NCBI GenBank assembly: GCA_947496465.1
Contig: CANMCX010000017.1
Span: forward strand, 1 to 64,000
Length of the DNA: 64,000 bases
Reading direction: 5' to 3'
Source: Marinifilum_A sediminis
Lineage (GTDB): Bacteria > Bacteroidota > Bacteroidia > Bacteroidales > Marinifilaceae
In this document: positions 44,533 to 53,248 of the stretch, one piece after another
Numbering within the stretch: position 1 is the first letter of the stretch
Layout of the letters: each line of letters begins with the position of its first letter
Translations under genes and position numbers: made by a program
The notes under the pieces: generated by a model
What the model was told of the DNA's origin: nothing
The model's database searches: none
What the model saw: only the letters and a program-made list of their open reading frames with translations

Positions 44533-44559
44533 AAGCTGATAGTGTTATCAGCTTTTTTT
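44533..44559 (+). terminator. Terminator behind the second tRNA fragment
   Basis: Stem aagctgata / tatcagctt with GTGT loop, followed by seven T residues; the third copy of the tRNA-Arg terminator. Confidence 0.8.
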
Positions 44560-44837
44560 GTACTCTTGTTTTAACTCAATTTTATCCACAAGATTTGTCT
44601 AGACATTAAATCAGTTACTCCAATGTATTCTAGATAAGAATTATTGATGATGCTTTAGTATTTTGCATTACCTTACAAAGTATTTCAGTGATTATCAACA
44701 AAAATAATCTGCTGATATAGCATTAGAGTTTTAAATGCTTAAAAGCAGAATTATGACATCATAAGATTTGAGAACTATAATACGGAAAAAGAAATTTAGT
44801 TTATCCTCAGTATGAATTTATAAATTAATACTATCCA

Positions 44838-45470
44838 TTGAATTTAAACAATCAATATCACTTCGAGATACTGGCAGTTATAATAACTGCTGTATTCAAG
44901 TTCATCCTAATGGATTGGATAAATTTAAGAGCATTCTATACATTTGGGGTTATTCTCTTTTGGTTGATTTACATTTTGTACAAAGTAAAAACGAATCCAA
45001 AAAGCTTGCACATTTGGGGTTTTAAGAAAGAGCACTTCAAGCAAACAATTATTTATTTAATCCCTTTAATTCTTATAAGTATTGTAATATCTATTATTTA
45101 CGGTAGTTATAATAGTAAGCTGTCTTTTTCCTGGCATTTTATTTTGATATTCTTACTTTATCCGTGTTGGGGTATTATTCAACAATTTATGATGTTGAGT
45201 ATTATATCACATTATCTGGTAGCCATTTCAGAGTTAAAAATTAACAGGTATTTTATTATTTTTCTAGTGTCAATTTTATTTAGCCTAATTCATTACCCAA
45301 GTTATTCGCTAATGATTTTCACCTTCTTTTTAGAAATGGTGTTTATTACGGTATATCTAAAATGGAGAAACTTGTGGGCTATAGGTCTAGCCCATGGTTG
45401 GATAGCAACATTTATATTGTACTTTATTTTGAATCGCGATCTTTGGTCTGAACTCTTTGCACGATTCTAA
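44838..45470 (+). CDS. CPBP-like multi-span membrane protein with altered active site
   Basis: The 210-residue protein has six hydrophobic spans. The layout fits CPBP (Abi) intramembrane proteases: the helix that normally carries EExxxR reads GIIQQFMMLSII (both Glu are Gln), the second motif FSLIHYP keeps His, and the third GLAHGWIATF keeps His. With the Glu pair lost, protease activity is doubtful. The start is a TTG at 44838, since no better codon fits the first span. The last four bases overlap the end of the convergent zinc-ribbon gene. Confidence 0.6.
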   Translation: MNLNNQYHFEILAVIITAVFKFILMDWINLRAFYTFGVILFWLIYILYKVKTNPKSLHIWGFKKEHFKQTIIYLIPLILISIVISIIYGSYNSKLSFSWHFILIFLLYPCWGIIQQFMMLSIISHYLVAISELKINRYFIIFLVSILFSLIHYPSYSLMIFTFFLEMVFITVYLKWRNLWAIGLAHGWIATFILYFILNRDLWSELFARF

Positions 45471-46189
45471 ATGTCAAAGAATCTACGCAACTTTATTTCA
45501 ACCTTGAGCCTGTAATGTACAAATAACAATAATGTTGATATTGGTATAAGGCATGACCCTGCAATGATACTCCATCGAAGTTGGATAGCATTTTTAAAAT
45601 AGAATGATATGAAAAATTCGGTGCATATAAGAAATATGCCAATTGCTAAAAATATCACAGCTAAGATGTTGAAACCATGATGTTTTGATATTTTTACAAT
45701 CCACAATACCATTATCAATAGAGCATATAGCGAAACAAGAATTGGTATGCCAAGCTTTATTCCCCATCCTGTGTTTGAACTTATCAAGTCTAGAAGTATA
45801 ATGAGAAGAGCATTGGAAAATAAATTGCCCAAGACTAAAAAAAAGGCTTTGTTCAGACAGAATATGAAACAGCTAATGTTGGCAAAAAGTGCAATCGAGA
45901 CAACTATATTATACAATGACCAAGTGATGGTTTTGTTTAAAATTAAATTGATAATCATTGTTGCAATACTTCCGGATAGCAAAATTATGCCAGATATTTC
46001 CCAAAATAGTTTTCGTTTCTGAGCATTTGTCAGGTTCTTACCACCATTCTGGATTTCACTCTCAAAATTAACTTGTTTTGATTTCGATGCACAAGGGACA
46101 CTCGTTTTCTCTCCTGCGGATAAGCCACACAATGGGCAAGAAGTCATATCGATGTCCAATTCTACACCACAATAATTGCAAAAGCTCAT
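45467..46189 (-). CDS. Zinc-ribbon multi-span membrane protein (DUF6320-like)
   Basis: The 240-residue protein starts with a short zinc ribbon (FCNYCGVELDIDMTSCPLCG: two CxxC pairs, residues 4-22), then a linker and six hydrophobic spans from about 62 to 230. This fits the DUF6320 type, which I recall as a usual neighbour of the alcohol-acetyltransferase-like family. Here it starts 3 bases after that gene and must be co-transcribed. A role in placing or supplying the acyltransferase at the membrane is possible but not established. Confidence 0.75.
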   Translation of the reverse strand: MSFCNYCGVELDIDMTSCPLCGLSAGEKTSVPCASKSKQVNFESEIQNGGKNLTNAQKRKLFWEISGIILLSGSIATMIINLILNKTITWSLYNIVVSIALFANISCFIFCLNKAFFLVLGNLFSNALLIILLDLISSNTGWGIKLGIPILVSLYALLIMVLWIVKISKHHGFNILAVIFLAIGIFLICTEFFISFYFKNAIQLRWSIIAGSCLIPISTLLLFVHYRLKVEIKLRRFFDI

Positions 46190-46192
46190 ATC

Positions 46193-47476
46193 CTAAATTT
46201 TATTTTTCAGTTTCACATTTATTCCCTGCTGACTAAGAAAGTGAAGGAATTTTTGCTCAAATTCTTTTGATTTGGAAATATTTCCAAAACTCAAAACAAG
46301 TTTATTACCATATCCAATAACTCCACAATTTAATTTAAGCTTTTTATTTGGAGGAGGTGGTGTAATAGCAAAAAAATTGACTTTATTGCTAATTAAAGAT
46401 GGCAACTCTACCTTTCCCAAATTGGTTACTACTCCGCTGTATTGGTTGGCTCCTTCTGAATAGTATTTTAGATGCAGAACAAGATTTTTTAACCATAAAG
46501 GTATTCCTCTGAGCAATATTTTTTTTTCGCTGCCAACATTGCGAGAGATTATTTTACTAATGAGTTTTTCGTTTGTTTCCACCTGCATTTTATGATAGAC
46601 GATTTTGAGTATCTCTTCAAATGAATATTTGCCCAAGCGAAAATCTATTTCGGGCATTACAAAAAGTGAAAAATTACGCATTGTCTTACTTGGGTACATT
46701 TTTCTGAGATTAACAGGAACTTGGATTCGAGCAATATGATTCCTTAGAGATTTGCCTTTTCCCTTACATTCAAAATAAATGTTTTGCAGAACTAAAAGAT
46801 ATACCGCGACTAAGTATTCGGTTATGCTTACGTCTTTTTCTTGTGCTTTTTGTTGAATTTCTTTGATTGGTAAAATGGCGTACAAAATATCAAAGCGTGG
46901 CTTGTTACTTAGTTGGAAAGGCAAATGAAATGCCTTTGTTTGCCTTGTAATTGTTGGGATGTTTTCTTTAAAATAGCGATGATATGCATCTTCAAATTCT
47001 TCTTTATCGTAATCATTAATAGAAAATTGATCTATTTGATTATTATGTATTAATCCTCTCTCATTAAAATAGTAGATAAGAATTGATTTTAGAAAGACGA
47101 ACAGACCGTGACCATCCGTCAGGATGTGCGAGAACTCAACACTTAGCTTATTTTTAAAGACAAGGATTCTTAGTAATAATTTATTTTCTTTATTCGTACA
47201 AAATGCTCTGCAAGGTAGGTTGTCATCAGGCATAACTTTTACTGAATCTTTTACCTGTTCGAGGTAATACCAGAAAAATCCTTTACGTAATTGTACTTTA
47301 AAATAATGAAATCTAATTTCTGCCTTTTTAATAGCAATAAGAAGATTGCTTATGACAATCTTTTCTGTTAGCACTGCCGATAATCTTATAACTGTAGTAT
47401 GCTCCTTGTTGCGAATAGCTGGAAATATTTTTGCTGCATTATCCAAAGGACTCCAGAAGGGTTTATTCTTTTTCAT
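46193..47476 (-). CDS. Condensation-type acyltransferase (alcohol acetyltransferase-like)
   Basis: The 427-residue protein has the two-lobed chloramphenicol-acetyltransferase/condensation fold with the catalytic HxxxDG motif in EFSHILTDGHGLF (about 114-126). A second lobe is visible at about 230-420, with NLRKMYPSKTMRNFS and GVVTNLGKVELP. There is no carrier domain or other NRPS module, so this is a stand-alone enzyme that probably acylates an alcohol or amine, with the product unknown. It is the first gene of a pair with the zinc-ribbon membrane protein. Confidence 0.8.
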   Translation of the reverse strand: MKKNKPFWSPLDNAAKIFPAIRNKEHTTVIRLSAVLTEKIVISNLLIAIKKAEIRFHYFKVQLRKGFFWYYLEQVKDSVKVMPDDNLPCRAFCTNKENKLLLRILVFKNKLSVEFSHILTDGHGLFVFLKSILIYYFNERGLIHNNQIDQFSINDYDKEEFEDAYHRYFKENIPTITRQTKAFHLPFQLSNKPRFDILYAILPIKEIQQKAQEKDVSITEYLVAVYLLVLQNIYFECKGKGKSLRNHIARIQVPVNLRKMYPSKTMRNFSLFVMPEIDFRLGKYSFEEILKIVYHKMQVETNEKLISKIISRNVGSEKKILLRGIPLWLKNLVLHLKYYSEGANQYSGVVTNLGKVELPSLISNKVNFFAITPPPPNKKLKLNCGVIGYGNKLVLSFGNISKSKEFEQKFLHFLSQQGINVKLKNKI

Positions 47477-47612
47477 TGTATAATGGTTTGTTTGAAAACC
47501 AAATCTTTAGATTAAAGTTAGCAATAAAATAAACCATTGAATAATTAAAATCCCTAACTTGTTATTCAAGCTTTTCAGTAGTTACTGCTGAATGTAATAA
47601 GTTTAATATATC

Positions 47613-48065
47613 GTGAGGGAAATTTTAATCATTTTTTTCAGTAGTTGGAAATTTGCAGCAGTTTTTCCAATTGCCATATATGGATTTGAAATGTCTTTTT
47701 TTGAGACAATACTATACACCAATATTGGTGGGTTAGTTGGACTCGTGTTATTTACATTTACTTCTAAAGGTTTAATTAAAATTTACGATGTTTTATTACC
47801 TGTTATTTTCAAAAATAGGATAAAACCTAAGAGAATATTTACAAAAAGAAGGCGGCGAATTATAAAATTTAAAGCCAAGTATGGATTGCCCGGAATAGTT
47901 CTACTCACGCATGTGGTCTTGTCTATTCCTATTGGGATTTTCCTAATAACAAAATACTTTGGGAATAATAAATATAGTTACTTGTATATGGTTTTGGGGC
48001 AAGTTTTCTGGTCATTTATTTTCACACTTTTTTATACTGAGGTAAGGACCTTGATTTCAATATGA
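47613..48065 (+). CDS. Small four-span membrane protein (small multidrug export-like)
   Basis: The 150-residue protein starts at a GTG and has hydrophobic spans at about 8-28, 30-50, 93-115 and 122-142, with a strongly basic loop (KRIFTKRRRRIIKFKAK, about 73-89). The KYGLPGIVLLTHVVLSIPIGIF stretch (in two parts at 90-111) resembles the family named small multidrug export proteins, for which transport has little direct evidence. It stands alone upstream of fumC on the same strand. The start is uncertain. Confidence 0.5.
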   Translation: MREILIIFFSSWKFAAVFPIAIYGFEMSFFETILYTNIGGLVGLVLFTFTSKGLIKIYDVLLPVIFKNRIKPKRIFTKRRRRIIKFKAKYGLPGIVLLTHVVLSIPIGIFLITKYFGNNKYSYLYMVLGQVFWSFIFTLFYTEVRTLISI

Positions 48066-48150
48066 CAGTAATTTTTTTGTATTCAATGAGCAACTATATT
48101 GAATCGATTATTAAAGTTTAAATATTGAAAGAATTAGTTTTTATTTATAA

Positions 48151-49557
48151 ATGGAAATCATGAAACACAGAATTGAAAATGATACAATGGGCGCAGTTAA
48201 GGTTCCTCAAAGTAAATATTGGGGTGCTCAAACTCAAAGATCACTGGATAATTTCAAAATTGGCGTTTCAGGATCAATGCCTAAAGAAATTGTGCATTCT
48301 TATGCTTATGTGAAAAAAGCAGTTGCTCTTATAAATGGGGAATTAGGATTGTTATCTAAAAAAAAATCTACATTAATTGCCAAAGTATGTGATGAAATTA
48401 TAGAGGGTAAATTGAATGAACATTTCCCATTAGTTGTTTGGCAAACAGGATCAGGAACTCATACAAACATGAATTGTAATGAGGTTATTGCTAATCGCAG
48501 TCATGTTATTCTTGGTGGAAACCTTAATGAAGGAAAACGTTTCATACATCCAATCGATGACGTTAATAAATCACAATCATCGAATGATACCTTCCCAACT
48601 GCCATGCATATTGCGGCTTATACAAAAATCATCAGTTATTTAATTCCTAAAATAGAGTTATTGAAAGAGACGTTTGCCCTTAAGTCTGATTCTATGAAGG
48701 ATATAGTTAAAATTGGTCGTACTCATTGGATGGATGCAACTCCATTAACTTTAGGACAAGAATTTTCGGGATATGTATCGCAATTAGAACATGGATTGCA
48801 GGCTTTAAAAAATACATTGCCGCACCTTTCGGAACTGGCAATAGGCGGAACGTCTGTGGGCACAGGAATAAATACTGTGCAAGGATATACAGAAAAAGTT
48901 GTAGATGAAATTGCAAAATTTACTTCCCTTCCTTTTGTTCCTGCAAAAAATAAATTTGAAGCCTTGGCTGCCAATGATGCAATTGTAGAATCTCATGGAG
49001 CACTTAAGCAATTGGCTGTAAGTATAATGAAGATTGCGAATGATATTAGATTTCTTGCTTCTGGACCAAGATCTGGAATAGGTGAAATTATCCTTCCAAC
49101 CAATGAACCAGGTTCGTCAATAATGCCTGGAAAAGTAAATCCAACTCAAATAGAGGCTTTAACTATGGTGTGTGCACAAGTTATTGGAAATGATACAACG
49201 ATCAGTATTGCTGGTTCAAATGGACATTTAGAGCTAAATGCTTTTAAACCAGTAATGATTAAAGCCTTTTTAGAGTCTGCATCATTACTTGCAGATGCAT
49301 GTCAATCATTTAACGATAATTGTTTAGTTGATCTTGTTCCTAACAGAACAAGAATTAATACTAACTTAAAAAATTCATTAATGTTGGTTACCGCCCTTAC
49401 TCCACATATTGGCTATGATAATGCTGCCAAAATTGCTAAAAAAGCATATGTTGATAATATTACTTTAAAGGAGGCAGCCATTGAACTTAAATTCCTAACA
49501 GATGAACAGTTTGAATTTTGGGTAGATACTTTCAAAATGACAGGTCTGACCAAATAG
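48151..49557 (+). CDS. fumC: Fumarate hydratase, class II
   Basis: This 468-residue enzyme interconverts fumarate and malate in the citric acid cycle. All family landmarks are present: RIENDTMGAVKVP, GSGTHTNMNCNEVIANR (about 107-123), SSNDTFPTAMH (about 147-157), the TPLTLGQEFSGY block with its catalytic region, and the signature GSSIMPGKVNPTQ (about 325-337). The class II type needs no iron-sulfur cluster. An ATG at 48160 is an alternative start and gives the usual MKHRIE opening. The gene is monocistronic. Confidence 0.95.
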   Translation: MEIMKHRIENDTMGAVKVPQSKYWGAQTQRSLDNFKIGVSGSMPKEIVHSYAYVKKAVALINGELGLLSKKKSTLIAKVCDEIIEGKLNEHFPLVVWQTGSGTHTNMNCNEVIANRSHVILGGNLNEGKRFIHPIDDVNKSQSSNDTFPTAMHIAAYTKIISYLIPKIELLKETFALKSDSMKDIVKIGRTHWMDATPLTLGQEFSGYVSQLEHGLQALKNTLPHLSELAIGGTSVGTGINTVQGYTEKVVDEIAKFTSLPFVPAKNKFEALAANDAIVESHGALKQLAVSIMKIANDIRFLASGPRSGIGEIILPTNEPGSSIMPGKVNPTQIEALTMVCAQVIGNDTTISIAGSNGHLELNAFKPVMIKAFLESASLLADACQSFNDNCLVDLVPNRTRINTNLKNSLMLVTALTPHIGYDNAAKIAKKAYVDNITLKEAAIELKFLTDEQFEFWVDTFKMTGLTK

Positions 49558-49741
49558 ATGTTGAAATTGGAATTTCGTACAAATAATCGGTATCATTTTT
49601 TATTTTCCTCTTCAATAGCCATACTTCCTTAAAAACTGTAAATCCTGGGTATGTTATTTCTCTGTTAATTTTTCTTTTGTAGACTAAATCTAAATAATAA
49701 AACAATAGATTTAGTAGTTCAATTAAAATGTAAACTATAGT

Positions 49742-50647
49742 ATGAAAGGAAAAATAATCGTAGGTAGTATATTGGCAATTGCATCATTTGTTTTTGTTGC
49801 CTGTTCGAGTGATAGTGATAAAATGGATTTTGACAAGGACTTGTATGTTACTATTCCTGATTCAAGTTTTGAAGCAGAATTAATTGAACAAGGGATCGAT
49901 TCAGATGGTATAGTGAACCAGGAAATTCTCAAATCAGACGCTGAGAAAGTTAGTGAATTGGATTTAAGTAATTCCAAAGCGGATAAAATAAAAGACTTAA
50001 CGGGAATCGAAGCTTTTACAAATTTACATTATTTGGTTGCAAATCAACATGAAATTGCGAGTATCGATTTAAGCGCTAATACCTTATTAGATACAATTTA
50101 CTTTAGTGGTAATTACTTAAACAGTATCGACTTAAGTGAAAATACAAATCTAATTTTAGTGGATGTTCAGGCTAATGGATTGAAATCAATTACAGGAATT
50201 TCGGAATTGACACATCTAAAAAAACTGAATGTTTCCTGGAATGATTTGGAACAATTGACTGTTCAAAATGAATCGATTGAGGTTTTGCATGCTAGCCAAA
50301 ATCTGTTAAGCTCTTTAAATACTGAAGGATCGGTCAATCTGAAGAATATTTTACTGAGAACGAATAAATTGGCAACAGTAAATTTTAGCTCCAATGTATT
50401 GTTAGAAACCTTAGTGCTTCCTGACAATAAGCTTGAAAACATTAATTTAGAGCAGAATAGTAAGCTAACGCACTTTCATATTTTTGACAATTTACTTTCG
50501 GATTTGGATTTATCTAACAATCTTGACTTGGTAGAAATAAAAGTAGATCGAAACGAGTCTTTAACTTGCATTAAAATTAATGAGGGACAATATATTCCAA
50601 GTGTTTCCATATCTGATTATCAAAAGTTAAGTAGTACTTGTGATTGA
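49742..50647 (+). CDS. Leucine-rich-repeat lipoprotein
   Basis: The 301-residue protein has a lipoprotein signal (MKGKIIVGSILAIASFVFVAC, Cys20-21 region), then an N-terminal DUF-like segment (VTIPDSSFEAELIEQGID) often found in front of Bacteroidota leucine-rich repeats. About nine 20-22 residue repeats of the LxxLxxxxNxLxxIDLSxN type follow (about 78-275). It probably sits on the cell surface or in the periplasm and binds a protein or glycan ligand, with no enzyme motif. It stands alone. Confidence 0.85.
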   Translation: MKGKIIVGSILAIASFVFVACSSDSDKMDFDKDLYVTIPDSSFEAELIEQGIDSDGIVNQEILKSDAEKVSELDLSNSKADKIKDLTGIEAFTNLHYLVANQHEIASIDLSANTLLDTIYFSGNYLNSIDLSENTNLILVDVQANGLKSITGISELTHLKKLNVSWNDLEQLTVQNESIEVLHASQNLLSSLNTEGSVNLKNILLRTNKLATVNFSSNVLLETLVLPDNKLENINLEQNSKLTHFHIFDNLLSDLDLSNNLDLVEIKVDRNESLTCIKINEGQYIPSVSISDYQKLSSTCD

Positions 50648-50830
50648 TTTTGTGAAATTCTAGGAAAAGGTGATTAGTAGTAGTAATGATCAGATAAAAA
50701 TGTATAGAATTCAAGTAAATCATATGAAATTATCTTTTCGCATACTTATTAATTAATTCCATTTTAAAGCATATTTTTTATAATTTCGTTGCTGCAATAG
50801 GGTAAAAATAAACGATTAATAAGCATAAAA

Positions 50831-51439
50831 ATGGATATTAAAGCACTTAATGAAGAGTTAAGAGGTAAATCACCAAAGGAGATTATTGAATGGGCAGTTG
50901 AGTTCGGTAAAAAACCTGTAGTTACTACAAATTTCAGACCTTACGAAGCGGTTATTCTGCATGCTTGTGCCGAGGTGAAAAAGGATATGGAAGTTATTTG
51001 GTGCGATTCAGGGTACAATACATCCAATACCTATCGTCATGCCGAAGAAACAATAAAGCAATTGGACTTAAATGTAAAATTGTATGTTCCTAAGCAAACT
51101 GCAGCACATCGCGATGTGGTTATGGGTATTCCTGATATTAATGATCCGAAACATGCTGAGTTTACCGAGCAAGTGAAGCTTGAACCTTTCAGAAGAGCTA
51201 TGTCTGAGCACAAGCCAGATGTATGGTTTACAAACTTGAGAAAAGGACAAACTGCTTTCCGTGATTCTATTGACATTCTTTCACTTTCTGCTGATGGTAT
51301 GCTTAAAGTAAGCCCATTTTACGATTGGAGCGACGAGCAAATGGATCAATATCTTGCGGAGAATAATTTGGGAATTGAAACCAAGTATTTCGATCCTACA
51401 AAAGTTCTTGGTAATCGCGAGTGCGGATTACATGGTTAA
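50831..51439 (+). CDS. Phosphoadenosine phosphosulfate reductase-family protein
   Basis: This 202-residue member of the CysH family has the nucleotide-binding strand VVTTNFRPYEAVILHA (about 32-47), the DSGYNTSNTYR block, WFTNLRKGQTAFRDS (about 136-150), and the C-terminal catalytic ECGLH motif (RECGLHG at the very end). The double-cysteine pairs that hold an iron-sulfur cluster in APS reductases are absent, so a PAPS-type thioredoxin-dependent reaction is expected. At 202 residues it is short, and no sulfate-activation genes are near, so a different substrate is possible. Confidence 0.82.
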   Translation: MDIKALNEELRGKSPKEIIEWAVEFGKKPVVTTNFRPYEAVILHACAEVKKDMEVIWCDSGYNTSNTYRHAEETIKQLDLNVKLYVPKQTAAHRDVVMGIPDINDPKHAEFTEQVKLEPFRRAMSEHKPDVWFTNLRKGQTAFRDSIDILSLSADGMLKVSPFYDWSDEQMDQYLAENNLGIETKYFDPTKVLGNRECGLHG

Positions 51440-51486
51440 TCATATTAACTAGGCTTATTTATGAGTCTATTGAGAAAATAAAATTT

Positions 51487-51529
51487 AAAAAAACGCTTTT
51501 GTCCGTATCTGGATAAAAGCGTTTTTTTA
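51487..51529 (+). terminator. Rho-independent terminator
   Basis: A long stem (aaaaacgcttttgtcc pairing with ggataaaagcgttttt, one bulge position) with a 6-base loop, then a run of T. It is about 50 bases past the CysH-like gene; its A-rich left flank could also make it work in the other direction. Confidence 0.85.
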
Positions 51530-51594
51530 TGCAATGCCATAAAACCTCTTACGGAGGTATAAAATCATCGCAGAAGCGAACCTACGCTTGCAGA

Positions 51595-51760
51595 ATCCAA
51601 TCGAACGATCAAATCATCGATTTTACCAATAAATATGTCAATTCTACCTTAAAAGTTGTCGATTCTGATCTTGCAGCATCAATTTTACCACTTACATTGC
51701 CGATTTTACCATTCACAAAATGCATTTTGAGCTTCATTTATCAATGCTACCATTAAATCC
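51595..51760. repeat. Degenerate 20/21-bp tandem repeat, eight units
   Basis: Units begin at 51595, 51616, 51637, 51658, 51678, 51699, 51720 and 51740. The best units share atcgattttacc (51616), gtcaattctacc (51637), atcaattttacc (51678), gccgattttacc (51699) and atcaatgctacc (51740), followed by variable 8-9 base tails. A 21-base period equals seven codons: the minus strand reads GKIxxxx-like heptads over part of the array. It may be the relic of a coiled-coil coding sequence or a small minisatellite. Confidence 0.6.
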
Positions 51761-51767
51761 AGCTTAT

Positions 51768-53012
51768 TTAAGTTTGACTTTGGCTATTAAACTCAAAAGA
51801 ACCTTCTTTTTTGAACTCCTCTAATTTCTTCTCAAAAATTGCAGAGAAGTTATTCAATTCATCTTTGTGTTTATCAGCAAAAGAAAATCGAAAAGGAGAG
51901 TGGCGTTCACATAATTCTATAAATTCCGGACTAAAATCTTTTGGATTACTTACAACCGAAGAGGCGAATAATAATCCGAAACTTCTTTTTATTAATCCCT
52001 GAAAAGACAACTGCTTCGGATAGATTTTTTCAATTGTGGCATGTACTTCTTTACCCAAATGATAGGTTTTGCATAGCATTCTGTCTAAATATTGAGAGTG
52101 AAGATTTCTGGAAAAGCATGTAAAAACTCCTTCGTACAAATCGTCTCTGGCATCTTGTAAATCATCTAATATTTGCAGGTAAGCACCATATTCGTATAGA
52201 AACTGAAGCTGATCCATATTTAACTCTCCGGCAATTAAATAGCCATCGGCAATAACCGAAGTTGCACCTTTGGTCACGGCAATTTCAAAACATTCCAAAT
52301 CGCTCAAAACCTGCTTTGAACTGGTTAAGGCAATGCTTTTGGTTTGTGCATTGTGAATGTCTAGTAAGCTCTCATATACTTTTGGGAATTGGGATCTTTC
52401 GAAATCACTTTCTATCAAAGCAACTAAGTCGTAAATTTTCTGCTCGCTATCATTCTCTGCATTCACATTTTCACCTGCCAGTCGAAGTGCAAATCGTTTC
52501 GAAAATTCTATTTTTTCATGATGAGATATTCGGGAAGAATCAATAAAATTATCGGTATACGGATATAGTAAACTATAAGCTAAAGTAGCCTGTGTGGTTT
52601 GCACAGGGTAGCCAAATAAGGATTGTAAGCCGAACACTATCCACTGGTTTCTTAATGCCTGAAACAGTTCCTCACTTTCCAATTCGGGATCAAACTGAAG
52701 TGCTTTTTGAATAAAATCTTTAGTTGCATCAACCATGTCATCGGAAAAGATCATTTCAAGCTGGTCGTTTGTATAAGACAATTCATCTTTAAAGAACGAT
52801 TTGCATTTGCTGAGTAGCAGGAGGTTCTCTTTCGTTTCTGTTTCGCTATATGAACGAACATAGTTTAGAAATCGATCGCACTTCATCTCCCAAATAAATT
52901 TTTCAATACTAGAAAATCTTTTTTTATTGTTTGGAAAATCTTCAGAGCAATTCAACCATTTGTTGGTAAATTGATTTAGGAATTTGTTGTATGTTTTTGT
53001 GTGGTCTATCAT
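51768..53012 (-). CDS. Class I isoprenoid-synthase-fold protein
   Basis: The protein has 414 residues from the ATG at 53012; the frame is open upstream, but those 41 codons are basic and Ser-rich and lack family features. It is all-helical, with a first acidic motif TDNFID (153-158) and a second DDLQDARDD (283-291), as in squalene/phytoene and prenyl synthases. A lysine (Lys248) precedes the second motif. The order fits an isoprenoid synthase fold of unknown product. The first motif has only one pair of Asp residues, so magnesium binding may be weaker than in prenyltransferases. No other isoprenoid gene is near. Confidence 0.7.
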   Translation of the reverse strand: MIDHTKTYNKFLNQFTNKWLNCSEDFPNNKKRFSSIEKFIWEMKCDRFLNYVRSYSETETKENLLLLSKCKSFFKDELSYTNDQLEMIFSDDMVDATKDFIQKALQFDPELESEELFQALRNQWIVFGLQSLFGYPVQTTQATLAYSLLYPYTDNFIDSSRISHHEKIEFSKRFALRLAGENVNAENDSEQKIYDLVALIESDFERSQFPKVYESLLDIHNAQTKSIALTSSKQVLSDLECFEIAVTKGATSVIADGYLIAGELNMDQLQFLYEYGAYLQILDDLQDARDDLYEGVFTCFSRNLHSQYLDRMLCKTYHLGKEVHATIEKIYPKQLSFQGLIKRSFGLLFASSVVSNPKDFSPEFIELCERHSPFRFSFADKHKDELNNFSAIFEKKLEEFKKEGSFEFNSQSQT

Positions 53013-53248
53013 TTTGGGTCTTTTAATTTGTTGATACAAATTGAGAAAAATACTTGAGCTTGAAAATTTAAATCGTTCAATGAAGCTTATCACTTGTCGA
53101 AATGGATTTTTGCATTGATGTTGTTTGCAGAACACTTGTTAAATCATTGAAAGTGATGGTCAATTTTTTTACTTTAGCAACTTGTGTACCGATCACTGGT
53201 GATTTAGAGATCTTGTGATCAGATTACTTTAATCAAAAATTCAGAAGA

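Larger units (their letters stand above)
44377..44837. other. 461-base intergenic region with a second tRNA 3'-end fragment
   Basis: It contains the tRNA fragment at 44504-44522 and its hairpin at 44533-44559. The flanks show no gene-like frame. The last 230 bases are AT-rich and hold the promoter region of the CPBP-like gene. Confidence 0.6.
51440..51767. other. 328-base intergenic region with terminator and tandem repeat
   Basis: It holds the terminator of the CysH-like gene (51487-51529) and a degenerate 20/21-bp tandem repeat (51595-51760). A 75-codon open frame at 51529-51756 runs through the repeat, but its translation has no independent support. Confidence 0.6.

Noticed and set aside
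48707..49011. Overlapping frames inside fumC on both strands
   Set aside because: All lie in the fumC coding region in other frames and have no independent features.
51529..51756. 75-codon frame through the 21-base repeat
   Set aside because: The open frame is a by-product of the repeat period being divisible by three; the other half lies in a terminator.
51595..51760. CRISPR array
   Set aside because: Units are too short (20-21 bases), diverged, and there are no unique spacers of even length; no cas gene is near.
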